Positions 1 through 5,977 are shown, counted from the stretch's first letter. The stretch is DNA of 6,257 nucleotides from Phycisphaerales bacterium (GCA_003511945.1 DOJA01000008.1:1-6257); one strand, 5' to 3'. Notes: generated from the sequence alone by a model not told the origin. Program-made: numbers and translations.

Positions 1-222
1 CACCCCGGCTCCTCCGGCTCCCCCGGCCCGCCCGCGCCGGTTGCACCGCCGGCGCGGGGCGCCGCCGCGCTGCTCCATCTCAGCGGGGTCGAATCCAAGA
101 ACCCTCAGCCCTCGGGCGCTGTAGAGCACACGGGGGCCACCGAGGCGCAGCGGCGTAGGGCGACGACCTCAACGGTCCTCACGAGCGAAGAGTTGAACAT
201 GCTTCTGGGCGACGACCGCTGA
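1..222 (+). CDS. C-terminal end of an unrecognised protein (5' truncated by window edge)
   Basis: Frame 1 is open from the window edge to the TGA at 220-222 and encodes 73 residues, while the other two forward frames hit stops near 122 and 155. Third codon positions are strongly GC, as expected for a real gene in this genome. The first part is rich in Pro, Gly, Ser and Ala, which suggests a disordered linker. The last residues, VLTSEELNMLLGDDR, look like a short amphipathic helix. They loosely recall the L-S-x-E-E/D-I-x-x-L-L-G motif at the N-terminus of the flagellar switch proteins FliM and FliY, but here the motif is C-terminal and this may be chance. No domain can be named. The stop lies 32 bases before the GTG of the diguanylate cyclase gene, so the two may be co-transcribed. 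Confidence 0.5.
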   Translation, partial: HPGSSGSPGPPAPVAPPARGAAALLHLSGVESKNPQPSGAVEHTGATEAQRRRATTSTVLTSEELNMLLGDDR

Positions 223-237
223 GGTCGGCCCCTCCCG

Positions 238-244
238 GAAGGAA
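238..244 (+). promoter_or_regulatory. Ribosome binding site for the diguanylate cyclase gene
   Basis: The purine run GGAAGGA lies 10 bases before GTG 255 and supports that codon as the start. A competing start is ATG 267, preceded by GGAG at 252-255. The two starts differ by only four residues, so the protein call is not affected. Confidence 0.45.
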
Positions 245-254
245 CGCGCACGGA

Positions 255-1607
255 GTGCGGCCAACGATGTCGGAGCGCATCAGCACAAGCCCTGAACCCA
301 CCCGCGACGACCGCCTGCTGGTGATCCTCGTGGGGCAATCGCAGCTGGAGCAGCGCCTCCGGCGCGAGCCGGAGGTGGAACTCGTCCGCGCCCGCACGGC
401 GCTGGACGCCATCGGGGAGTTGGGGGCTGCGCTGGACCACGCGGGCGCCAGGCCGCTCGTCGTGCTCGCGCCCGAGACGCTCCCGCCCGACGAGGTTGCC
501 CCGTGGATCGAGGCCCTGCACTCGGTCGATCCGGGCGCCCCGGTGCTGGGCATCCGCAACGGCTCGACAGCGCCGACGCCGGGGATGGGCGGGTGGATCG
601 CGGAGGACGCCGACGCCCGTGCGCTGCGTGGGGCGCTCGACGCTCGAACGAACCCGGCCGCCGTCGCGCCCGCGCCCGGCGTCGCGCCACCGTCTGGCCC
701 CGTCAGCGCTCCATCCCTGGGTTCATCAGCCGATTTCGACGACGAGCGCGTGATTCAGGCGCTCCTTGCCGGGGGCGAGGTGCTCGCTCCGGCGCTCGAT
801 GTCCTCCGCCGGCGCCTTTGGGGCGTTGACTTCCGTTTCGACGCCGCTGACGAGGGCGCGCTCGCCCCGGCGGCCTCTCCCGGGCGGGGGGGGGTCGTCG
901 CGCCATGCGAACACCGCGGGCGCGTGGCGGGGTGGCTGAGCGGCCCGGACCGGTCCTCGACCGAACTCCGCCACGCCGCCGCCTGGCTGGCGCGCTGGCT
1001 GGCCCTGGGCGAGCAGCACGCCCAGCTGCGCACCGCGGCGTTCACCGACCCCCTGACCGGCGCCTGGAACCGGCGCTACCTCGACCGCTTCCTGAGCGCC
1101 GCCATCGACCGCGCCCGCGCCAAGCGCTGGGATGTCACCCTTCTCCTTTTCGACATCGACAACTTCAAGCACTACAACGACTCCTACGGCCACCCCGCGG
1201 GCGACGAAATCCTCATCGAGACCGTGCGCCTCCTGAACTCTGTCATCCGTCCCACCGACCGGGTCGCTCGCATCGGAGGCGACGAGTTCGCGGTGGTCTT
1301 CGACGACCCCACCGGCCCGCGCGATCCGGCCAGCCGCCATCCGTCGTCGATCGTGGAGATCGCCCGTCGGTTCCAACGCCAGATCGTCGAGCACCGGTTC
1401 CCGAAACTGGGCGCGCAGGCCAAGGGGTCACTGACCATCTCCGGCGGCCTGGCCACCTTCCCGTGGGACGCCAACGACGCCGGCTCGCTCCTGGAGCGGG
1501 CGGACCGGCTGATCCTGCAGTCCAAGGGCCAGGGAAAGAATGTCATCTGCCTGGGCCCAGGCGCCAAGCGGGCGATTGAGGGGACCGGGGGCGCCCCGCC
1601 CGCCTGA
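255..1607 (+). CDS. Diguanylate cyclase (GGDEF) with degenerate receiver-like N-terminus
   Basis: The 450-residue protein is predicted to condense two GTP into cyclic di-GMP, probably in the cytoplasm, as I see no signal peptide or membrane segment. The catalytic domain spans about residues 263-440. It opens with the typical DPLTGAWNRR, carries the metal-binding segment FDIDNFK (Asp300), the substrate segment NDSYGH, and a perfect GGDEF at 341-345. An RxxD motif (Arg332-Asp335) sits exactly five residues before GGDEF, matching the allosteric inhibitory site, so product inhibition is likely. Residues about 14-130 have the length and alternating pattern of a response-regulator receiver, but Ala72 occupies the place expected for the phosphorylated Asp. 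A Pro/Ala linker leads to about 160-255, possibly a GAF-like sensor with a helical connector. No EAL domain is present. The start is GTG 255 (ATG 267 is also possible). A nine-G tract lies inside the gene. Family and activity are confident; the signal sensed is unknown. Confidence 0.93.
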   Translation: MRPTMSERISTSPEPTRDDRLLVILVGQSQLEQRLRREPEVELVRARTALDAIGELGAALDHAGARPLVVLAPETLPPDEVAPWIEALHSVDPGAPVLGIRNGSTAPTPGMGGWIAEDADARALRGALDARTNPAAVAPAPGVAPPSGPVSAPSLGSSADFDDERVIQALLAGGEVLAPALDVLRRRLWGVDFRFDAADEGALAPAASPGRGGVVAPCEHRGRVAGWLSGPDRSSTELRHAAAWLARWLALGEQHAQLRTAAFTDPLTGAWNRRYLDRFLSAAIDRARAKRWDVTLLLFDIDNFKHYNDSYGHPAGDEILIETVRLLNSVIRPTDRVARIGGDEFAVVFDDPTGPRDPASRHPSSIVEIARRFQRQIVEHRFPKLGAQAKGSLTISGGLATFPWDANDAGSLLERADRLILQSKGQGKNVICLGPGAKRAIEGTGGAPPA

Positions 1608-1621
1608 TCCCAGCCCTCCAC

Positions 1622-1650
1622 CCCCGCCCAACTTGCGGGAACGGGGTTTT
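1622..1650 (+). terminator. Terminator-like hairpin after the diguanylate cyclase gene
   Basis: CCCCG at 1622-1626 can pair with CGGGG at 1642-1646, which is followed directly by TTTT at 1647-1650. An alternative stem, CCCGC with GCGGG (1623-1627 and 1635-1639), uses part of the same sequence. The position, about 15 bases after the stop, fits an intrinsic terminator separating this gene from the downstream operon. The U run is short and the loop of the outer stem is long. Confidence 0.45.
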
Positions 1651-1663
1651 CGGGGAAGATGGG

Positions 1664-1677
1664 CCGTCCCGCGACGG
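1664..1677 (+). other. Small hairpin in the leader of the hc1-like gene
   Basis: CCGTC at 1664-1668 is complementary to GACGG at 1673-1677 with a four-base CCGC loop. It lies in the 131-base gap 1608-1738, the only place in front of the four-gene set where a promoter could sit outside coding sequence. I see no clear -35/-10 pair there. The hairpin is short and could be chance in such GC-rich DNA. Confidence 0.2.
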
Positions 1678-1725
1678 GTCCGGTCCGCCGGTTACCCCGG
1701 TTCCAACCCCGACACCCCTTTCCCC

Positions 1726-1731
1726 CGGAGG
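1726..1731 (+). promoter_or_regulatory. Strong ribosome binding site for the Hc1-like gene
   Basis: CGGAGG lies seven bases before GTG 1739, near-ideal Shine-Dalgarno spacing. It is the best ribosome binding site in the window and decides the start of a short GTG gene that is easily overlooked. Confidence 0.7.
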
Positions 1732-1738
1732 CCAGACC

Positions 1739-1918
1739 GTGGAGGAATTCGAGAAGCTGAAGCAGATGGTCGCCGAGATCGAGGACGATGTCAGCAAGGC
1801 GGAGGGGGGCAACAAGGCCGCCCAGACGCGCGTCCGCAAGCAGATGCAGGACATCAAGAACCTCTCCCAGGACATCCGCAAGAAGTGCCTGGAACTGCGG
1901 GACACCACCGGCTCCTGA
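1739..1918 (+). CDS. Small histone H1-like (Hc1 family) protein, 59 residues
   Basis: The gene runs from GTG 1739 to TGA 1916-1918. The protein appears to be one long helical hairpin: MEEFEKLKQM, a segment around SKAEGGNKAA (residues 19-28), then RVRKQMQDIKNLSQDIRKK. The pattern K-A-E-x-G-N-K-A-A-x-x-R-V-R, followed by a helix ending in R-K, matches the N-terminal domain of chlamydial Hc1 and the roughly 60-residue Hc1-like proteins of Planctomycetes and Bacteroidetes, as I recall those sequences. The lysine/alanine-rich DNA-binding tail of chlamydial Hc1 is absent. I count 12 acidic and 12 basic residues, with acids concentrated in the first half and bases in the second. A role in nucleoid organisation is the family assumption; direct DNA binding is not proven by this sequence. 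It heads a four-gene set, 18 bases before the fabZ-like start and in the same frame. Coding status is well supported by the ribosome binding site and family pattern. Confidence 0.82.
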   Translation: MEEFEKLKQMVAEIEDDVSKAEGGNKAAQTRVRKQMQDIKNLSQDIRKKCLELRDTTGS

Positions 1919-1936
1919 GCGGGCCGACCCCAGCCC

Positions 1937-2473
1937 ATGGCCGTTGAGCCGATCATCGATCTGTCGCCGCTCGACCTGAGCCGCAGGGAGATGTCGCGCG
2001 CCGACATCGCGCGATTCAATCCCCATCGCGGCGTGATGGCGCAGCTCGACGGGGTGGTCTGGCTGGCGAGCGACCTCACCGCGGGCGTCGCGGTCAAGGA
2101 AGTCCGGGCCGACGAGTTCTGGTGCGCCGGGCACATCCCGGGCTACCCCATCATGCCCGGGGTTCTCATGATCGAGGCGGGCGCCCAGCTCGCCAGTCTT
2201 CTCTACTACCGGCGCTCCGCCACCCGTTGTTTCGCCGGCTTCGTGCGCATCGAGGAGGTGGTCTTCCGGGGCCAGGTCGTCCCGGGCGACACCCTCTTCC
2301 TGTTGTGCAAGGAGATCAAGTACAGCCCCAAGCGGTTCATCACCTCCATCCAGGGCATGGTGCGGGGGGAGGTCATCTTCGAGGGAGTCATCACCGGGAT
2401 GATGTTCCCCAACATGGGCGAGATCCGCCCCCCCGGGGACGAGGCCGCCGCCCGTCCGGCGCCGACCGCATGA
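1937..2473 (+). CDS. fabZ: FabZ-type 3-hydroxyacyl-ACP dehydratase (hot-dog fold)
   Basis: The 178-residue protein is predicted to dehydrate 3-hydroxyacyl-ACP to trans-2-enoyl-ACP in the fatty-acid elongation cycle, in the cytoplasm. The signature AGHIPGYPIMPGVLMIEAGAQ contains the catalytic pair His66 and Glu80. Their spacing of 14 is the same as His54 and Glu68 of E. coli FabZ. The usual Phe after Gly-His is Ile here. The N-terminal NPHRG (from about residue 28) corresponds to the conserved PHR segment. The protein exceeds the usual 140-155 residues because of an N-terminal extension and a Pro/Ala-rich tail. No clear ribosome binding site precedes ATG 1937. ATG 1991 is a shorter alternative but has AGGGAG directly abutting it, too close to work well. 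The 3' end overlaps manA by ATGA. It could be a FabZ paralogue serving a special lipid rather than the housekeeping enzyme. Confidence 0.88.
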   Translation: MAVEPIIDLSPLDLSRREMSRADIARFNPHRGVMAQLDGVVWLASDLTAGVAVKEVRADEFWCAGHIPGYPIMPGVLMIEAGAQLASLLYYRRSATRCFAGFVRIEEVVFRGQVVPGDTLFLLCKEIKYSPKRFITSIQGMVRGEVIFEGVITGMMFPNMGEIRPPGDEAAARPAPTA

Positions 2474-3495
2474 AGCCGTACCCACTCATCCTCGAGCCCA
2501 TCCTCAAGGAGAAGGTCTGGGGTGGACGCCGCCTGGAGCGCCTCGCCAAGCGCCTGCCCGAGGGCGCCCGCGTCGGCGAGTCGTGGGAACTCGTGGACCT
2601 CCCCGCCACCTCCGCCGACGGCGGTGGGGGCGGCGCTGCCCGGTCGGTCATCGCCAGTGGCGAGATGCGCGGGCTGACCATCAGCGACGCGGCCCTCGCC
2701 CTCGGCCCCAACCTCATGGGCACGCTCCGTTCCGCCCCGGACACCGGCGGGTTCCCGCTCCTGTGCAAGTACCTCGACGCCCGCGAGAACCTCTCGGTGC
2801 AGGTCCACCCCAGCCCGGCCTACGCGAGCGCCCACCCCGACGCGCTCATCAAGCACGAGTGCTGGTTCGTCGTCGAAGCCGAGCCCGGCGCGAAGATCTA
2901 CAAGGGCGTCCGCCAGGGCGTCACCCGCGAGTCCTTCGCCCGGGGCCTGCGCGACGGGAGCGCCGTGGGCGACCTCATCGAGATCCCCGTCCAGCCGGGC
3001 GACTTCCACCTCCTGCCCAGCGGCACGCTCCACGCGCTGGGCGGCGGGGTGCTCGTCGCGGAGGTCCAGACCCCCAGCGACACGACCTTCCGCGTCTTTG
3101 ACTGGGGCCGCACCGGGCGCGCCCTGCACATCGACCAGGCGCTGGAGTGCACCTCCTTCGGCCCGCCGACCCAGACCCGCCCCGTGCGCGCCGGCGCCGG
3201 CTGGCGCTCCCTGCTGGGCGCCACCGACGCCTTCACCGTCCATCACCTGCGCCTGATGGGCGACTCCGAGCAGGAGATCGAGAACGCCCCCGCGCCCCCG
3301 CTGGGCGGACCCATGGTCTGGATGGTCATCCAGGGCGAGGGCACGCTCGAGAGCGTGGAGCGCGAGTACCCCCATGTCCCCTTCACGCGCGGCACCACAC
3401 TGCTCTTCCCCGCCGCGCTGGGACGCACGCGCTGCCGAGTGGCGCGGGACGCCGCCATCCTGGAAGTTCGGTTCCCGCTTCCCGTGTCGCGATGA
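2470..3495 (+). CDS. manA: Class I mannose-6-phosphate isomerase
   Basis: The 341-residue cupin enzyme interconverts mannose 6-phosphate and fructose 6-phosphate, linking glycolysis to GDP-mannose and glycan synthesis, or allowing mannose use. The start is typical of the family: MKPYPLILEP followed by KVWGGRRLE. Predicted zinc ligands are all present: Gln111 and His113 in SVQVHP, Glu130 in KHECW, and His188 in PSGTLHALG. The later segment FDWGRTGRALHIDQAL carries the conserved active-site Arg region. Its length fits the short bacterial form, close to Bacillus ManA (about 315), rather than the longer E. coli type. ATG 2470 overlaps the fabZ stop as ATGA, with no Shine-Dalgarno sequence, so translation probably depends on coupling. 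The open frame extends upstream into fabZ, but that part is not ManA-like. A Gly-rich insertion around residues 51-56 is probably a surface loop. Confidence 0.93.
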   Translation: MKPYPLILEPILKEKVWGGRRLERLAKRLPEGARVGESWELVDLPATSADGGGGGAARSVIASGEMRGLTISDAALALGPNLMGTLRSAPDTGGFPLLCKYLDARENLSVQVHPSPAYASAHPDALIKHECWFVVEAEPGAKIYKGVRQGVTRESFARGLRDGSAVGDLIEIPVQPGDFHLLPSGTLHALGGGVLVAEVQTPSDTTFRVFDWGRTGRALHIDQALECTSFGPPTQTRPVRAGAGWRSLLGATDAFTVHHLRLMGDSEQEIENAPAPPLGGPMVWMVIQGEGTLESVEREYPHVPFTRGTTLLFPAALGRTRCRVARDAAILEVRFPLPVSR

Positions 3496-4643
3496 GAGGC
3501 GCCGACGACCCCAACCCCGTGCCGCGGGAGCTTGCCGCGCTCCGGGGGGACATCGACTCGATCGACCATGAGCTGGTAGCGCTCGTCGCTCGCCGCGCGG
3601 CGGTGGTGGCGAAGATCGCGGGCTGGAAGCGTCGGAACGCGTTCCCGATCCGCGACCCGAACCGCGAACAGGAGGTCATCTCGGGCGGGCGTGCCCGAGC
3701 CCTGGCGCTCGGGGTCCAGCCGGGGGTCGCGGAGAACCTGTTGCGCCTTCTTCTCGCCTCCAGCCGCGACCAGCAGGCCCGTCTGCGGACCGAGATCGCG
3801 CCGGATGTCGAGCCGCGGACCGTGGCGGTGATCGGGGGGAAGGGCGCCATGGGGCGTTGCATGGCCGGGGTCTTCGCGGACCTGGGCCACCGTGTGATCA
3901 TCGCCGACCTCGACACCGAGGTCACTCCGCAGGACGCTGCGTCACGCGCCGATGTGGTGGTCCTGAGCGTTCCTATCGATGCAACCGAAGAGACCGCACG
4001 GCAACTGGGGCCTCTGGTGCGCGACGAAGCGCTCCTCATGGATGTCGCGTCCGTCAAGGAGGGACCCCTCCGCGCCATGCTCGAGAGCACCCGAGCGAGC
4101 GTGGTCGGCACGCATCCGCTCTTCGGTCCGTCGGTCCACAGCGTTCAGGGTCAGCGGGTCGTGCTGACCCCCGGGCGCGGCGACGCCTGGCTCGCATGGC
4201 TCAAGCGCAACCTCACAGCCCGGGGCCTGATCGTCCGCGAGTCAAGCCCTCGGGAGCACGACGCCGCCATGGGGATCGTGCAGGTGCTGACGCACTTCTC
4301 GACGGAGGTCATGGGCCGGGCCCTGACCCTGCTGGGCGCTTCGGTCGAGAGGACGCTCGAGTTCACCTCGCCGGTCTACCTGATGGAACTGCTGATGACG
4401 GCGAGACACTTCGCCCAGTCCCCGGAGCTGTACGCCTCGATCCAGATGACCAACCCCCGGACGCCGGAGGTGACGCGCGCCTTCGTGCAGGCCGCCGAGG
4501 AGCTCCAAGGGGTGGTGCAACGGAAGGACCGAGCCGCGTTCCGAGCGATGTTCGAGCAGATCCGCGCCGGATTTGGAGGATTCGAGGACTCGGCCCTCGA
4601 GCGATCCTCTGATCTCATCGACCGGCTCGTCGAGCGGCTGTAG
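3492..4643 (+). CDS. tyrA: Bifunctional chorismate mutase / prephenate dehydrogenase (T-protein)
   Basis: The 383-residue protein should convert chorismate to prephenate and then to 4-hydroxyphenylpyruvate with NAD+, the route to tyrosine. Residues about 12-98 form an AroQ chorismate mutase domain, with Arg18, Arg35, Lys46, Arg58 and Glu59 matching E. coli TyrA Arg9, Arg26, Lys37, Arg49 and Glu50. The dehydrogenase part starts with the dinucleotide-binding loop GGKGAMG (115-121). His208 in THPLFGP, His268 in LTHFST and Arg305 in TARHFAQ align with E. coli His197, His257 and Arg294 at a constant offset of 11. His197 is the catalytic base and Arg294 binds prephenate in that enzyme. E. coli Arg286 corresponds to Leu here. 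Domain order and length (E. coli, 373) match the enterobacterial T-protein. No ACT domain is present. ATG 3492 overlaps the manA stop as ATGA without a Shine-Dalgarno sequence. The residue correspondences are from memory, not from a computed alignment. Confidence 0.94.
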   Translation: MRGADDPNPVPRELAALRGDIDSIDHELVALVARRAAVVAKIAGWKRRNAFPIRDPNREQEVISGGRARALALGVQPGVAENLLRLLLASSRDQQARLRTEIAPDVEPRTVAVIGGKGAMGRCMAGVFADLGHRVIIADLDTEVTPQDAASRADVVVLSVPIDATEETARQLGPLVRDEALLMDVASVKEGPLRAMLESTRASVVGTHPLFGPSVHSVQGQRVVLTPGRGDAWLAWLKRNLTARGLIVRESSPREHDAAMGIVQVLTHFSTEVMGRALTLLGASVERTLEFTSPVYLMELLMTARHFAQSPELYASIQMTNPRTPEVTRAFVQAAEELQGVVQRKDRAAFRAMFEQIRAGFGGFEDSALERSSDLIDRLVERL

Positions 4644-4652
4644 CCCTCAGCC
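4636..4652. terminator. Weak hairpin spanning the two convergent stop codons
   Basis: GGCTG at 4636-4640 pairs with CAGCC at 4648-4652 around a seven-base loop that holds the tyrA stop. The aminotransferase stop codon covers the edge of the loop and the second arm. It could help end transcription in both directions, but there is no T run on either strand, so the assignment is weak. Confidence 0.2.
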
Positions 4653-5858
4653 CCGCAGCGCCTCCGCAACCTTGTGCAGCGACTCCCCGATCTGCGCGAG
4701 CTGGCGATCGGTGAGGTTCTGGTGCACCGGGATGCAGAACAGCGTCTCCGCGAGCCGCTCGGCGACGGGCGGATGGTCCATCCCCGGCTTCTCGAACACC
4801 GGCTGGCGGGTGAGCGTGCGCGGGTAGTGGATCGCGGTCATCACACCCTCGGCGTTCAGCGCCCGCGTGAACTCGTCGCGCAAGGCCCGCGCCGAGCCGT
4901 TCCCCACCGGCGCGAAGGCCTCGGGCTCGATCCGCACCGCGTACAGGTGGTAGACATGCTCGCCCCCGGGCGTGACCTTGGGGGCCTTGAGCCCCGGGAT
5001 GCCCGCGATCATGCGGTCCAGGGCCGCCCCGTTGGCGCGCCGCTTGGCCGTCAGGTCGATCATGCGGTCGAACTGGCTGAGCCCGATCGCCGCCTCGACA
5101 TCGGTCATGCGGTAGTTGTACCCCACGCGGGAGTGGATGTACTTCTCCGTCTCGCCGTGGCTGCGCAGCAGGCGGATCGACTTGTTCAGGTCGGCGTCGT
5201 TGGTGGTTACGAGCCCCCCCTCGCCCGTCATCATGTTCTTCGTCGCGTACAGCGAGTAGGTCACCGCGTCCCCGAACGCGCCCAGCCCGCTGCCCTTCCA
5301 GCGCGCCAGGTGCGACTGGGCGGCGTCGTAAATCACGCTCAGCCCGTGCGCGGCGCCCAGGGCCTCCACGCCGTCGATGTCCACCGGGTTGCCGTAGAGG
5401 TGCGTGCACGCGATCGCGGTCGTGCGGGGAGTCACCTTGCGGGCGGCGTCCTCGACATCGATGCAATAGGTCTCCGGGTCCGCGTCGCAGAAGACGGGGA
5501 TGGCGCCCCGCGCGACGACCATCGACACCGTGGCGATGTAGGTCCACGCGGGGACCAGCACCTCGTCGCCCGGCTCGATCAGCGGCTCGTAGACCAGCTG
5601 GAGGGCGCAGGTCCCGTTGGCGCATGTCGCGCCGAACCTGGCGTCGGTCGCGTAGGCGAAGCGCTCTTCCAGGGCCGCGCAGTGCTTCCCCTGGACCAGC
5701 ATGCCAGAGCGCAGCACGCCCAGGGCCGCCTGAATGTCCGCCTCGGCCAGCGCGACGCTGACCAGGGGGATCTTGGCGTCCGCCACGGGCGTCCCGCCGT
5801 GCAGGGCCAGAGACGACGCGGCGCGGGAACGGGCGGCGGCGGGGGAAGTGACGGCCAT
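4647..5858 (-). CDS. DegT/DnrJ/EryC1/StrS-family PLP-dependent sugar aminotransferase
   Basis: The 403-residue fold-type I aminotransferase probably transfers an amino group from glutamate or glutamine to a keto sugar, usually nucleotide-linked, for surface glycans or secondary metabolites. Typical landmarks are LHGGTPV near the N-terminus (19-25), the cofactor phosphate-binding ANGTCALQL (from 80), EVLVPAWTYIAT (99-110), DAAQSH with Asp178 contacting the pyridine nitrogen, Lys207 in YATKNMMTGEGG as the predicted PLP lysine, and GYNYRMTDVEAAIGL. The C-terminal AIHYP segment is also typical. ATG 5858 is chosen because the family-like sequence begins there and GAGAGG lies four bases upstream. 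The open frame runs back to about 6167, but that part overlaps the phosphoesterase gene antisense in frame and looks non-coding. The exact sugar is not readable. Perosamine synthase-like activity is one possibility, as it uses mannose-derived GDP-sugar, but it is unproven. Confidence 0.92.
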   Translation of the reverse strand: MAVTSPAAARSRAASSLALHGGTPVADAKIPLVSVALAEADIQAALGVLRSGMLVQGKHCAALEERFAYATDARFGATCANGTCALQLVYEPLIEPGDEVLVPAWTYIATVSMVVARGAIPVFCDADPETYCIDVEDAARKVTPRTTAIACTHLYGNPVDIDGVEALGAAHGLSVIYDAAQSHLARWKGSGLGAFGDAVTYSLYATKNMMTGEGGLVTTNDADLNKSIRLLRSHGETEKYIHSRVGYNYRMTDVEAAIGLSQFDRMIDLTAKRRANGAALDRMIAGIPGLKAPKVTPGGEHVYHLYAVRIEPEAFAPVGNGSARALRDEFTRALNAEGVMTAIHYPRTLTRQPVFEKPGMDHPPVAERLAETLFCIPVHQNLTDRQLAQIGESLHKVAEALRG

Positions 5859-5862
5859 GGAA

Positions 5863-5868
5863 CCTCTC
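5863..5868 (-). promoter_or_regulatory. Ribosome binding site for the aminotransferase gene
   Basis: On the minus strand GAGAGG lies four bases before ATG 5858. The spacing is short but usable. It supports this start over the ATG at 5927, which would add 23 residues unlike the family. Confidence 0.4.
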
Positions 5869-5942
5869 AGGGGCCGGGGCGCCGACGGGACACACCGCCG
5901 GAAGCCGGGCCGGGGCGAAGGGTCCATGATAGCCGGTGCAAA

Positions 5943-5975
5943 CCCCGATCGAGCCCTTCGGATGGCTCGGCGGGG
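5943..5975 (-). terminator. Intrinsic terminator of the YmdB-family gene
   Basis: Read on the minus strand, two nested arms pair: CCCCG with CGGGG outside and CGAGCC with GGCTCG inside. One unpaired base lies on one side and two on the other, around an eight-base loop, and TTT follows (5940-5942). The hairpin starts two bases after the TAG at 5978-5980. This is the best terminator candidate in the window. If it works, the aminotransferase gene needs its own promoter within 5859-5942. Confidence 0.6.
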
Positions 5976-5977
5976 CT

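Noticed and set aside
2122..2469. Upstream extension of the manA frame
   Set aside because: The extra residues are a shifted-frame translation of fabZ, rich in Arg, Pro and His. ManA family sequence begins at ATG 2470.
1184..2485. Long minus-strand open frame (433 codons) opposite the diguanylate cyclase, hc1-like and fabZ genes
   Set aside because: It spans three well-supported plus-strand genes and an intergenic gap, has low-complexity His/Gly/Arg-rich translation and no recognisable motif. Long antisense frames are expected at this GC content.
2206..3375. Long minus-strand open frame opposite fabZ and manA
   Set aside because: It is fully antisense to genes with intact catalytic motifs, and its translation has no family-like features.
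3147..3491. Upstream extension of the tyrA frame
   Set aside because: It overlaps the manA coding sequence and has shadow-type composition. The chorismate mutase domain begins just after ATG 3492.
5926..5942. Possible promoter for the aminotransferase gene (TATCAT as -10 with TTTGCA nearby, minus strand)
   Set aside because: TATCAT is a fair -10, but TTTGCA is only about five bases upstream and the correctly spaced hexamer is GCTCGA, which is not a -35. A promoter is needed somewhere here but cannot be pinned down.
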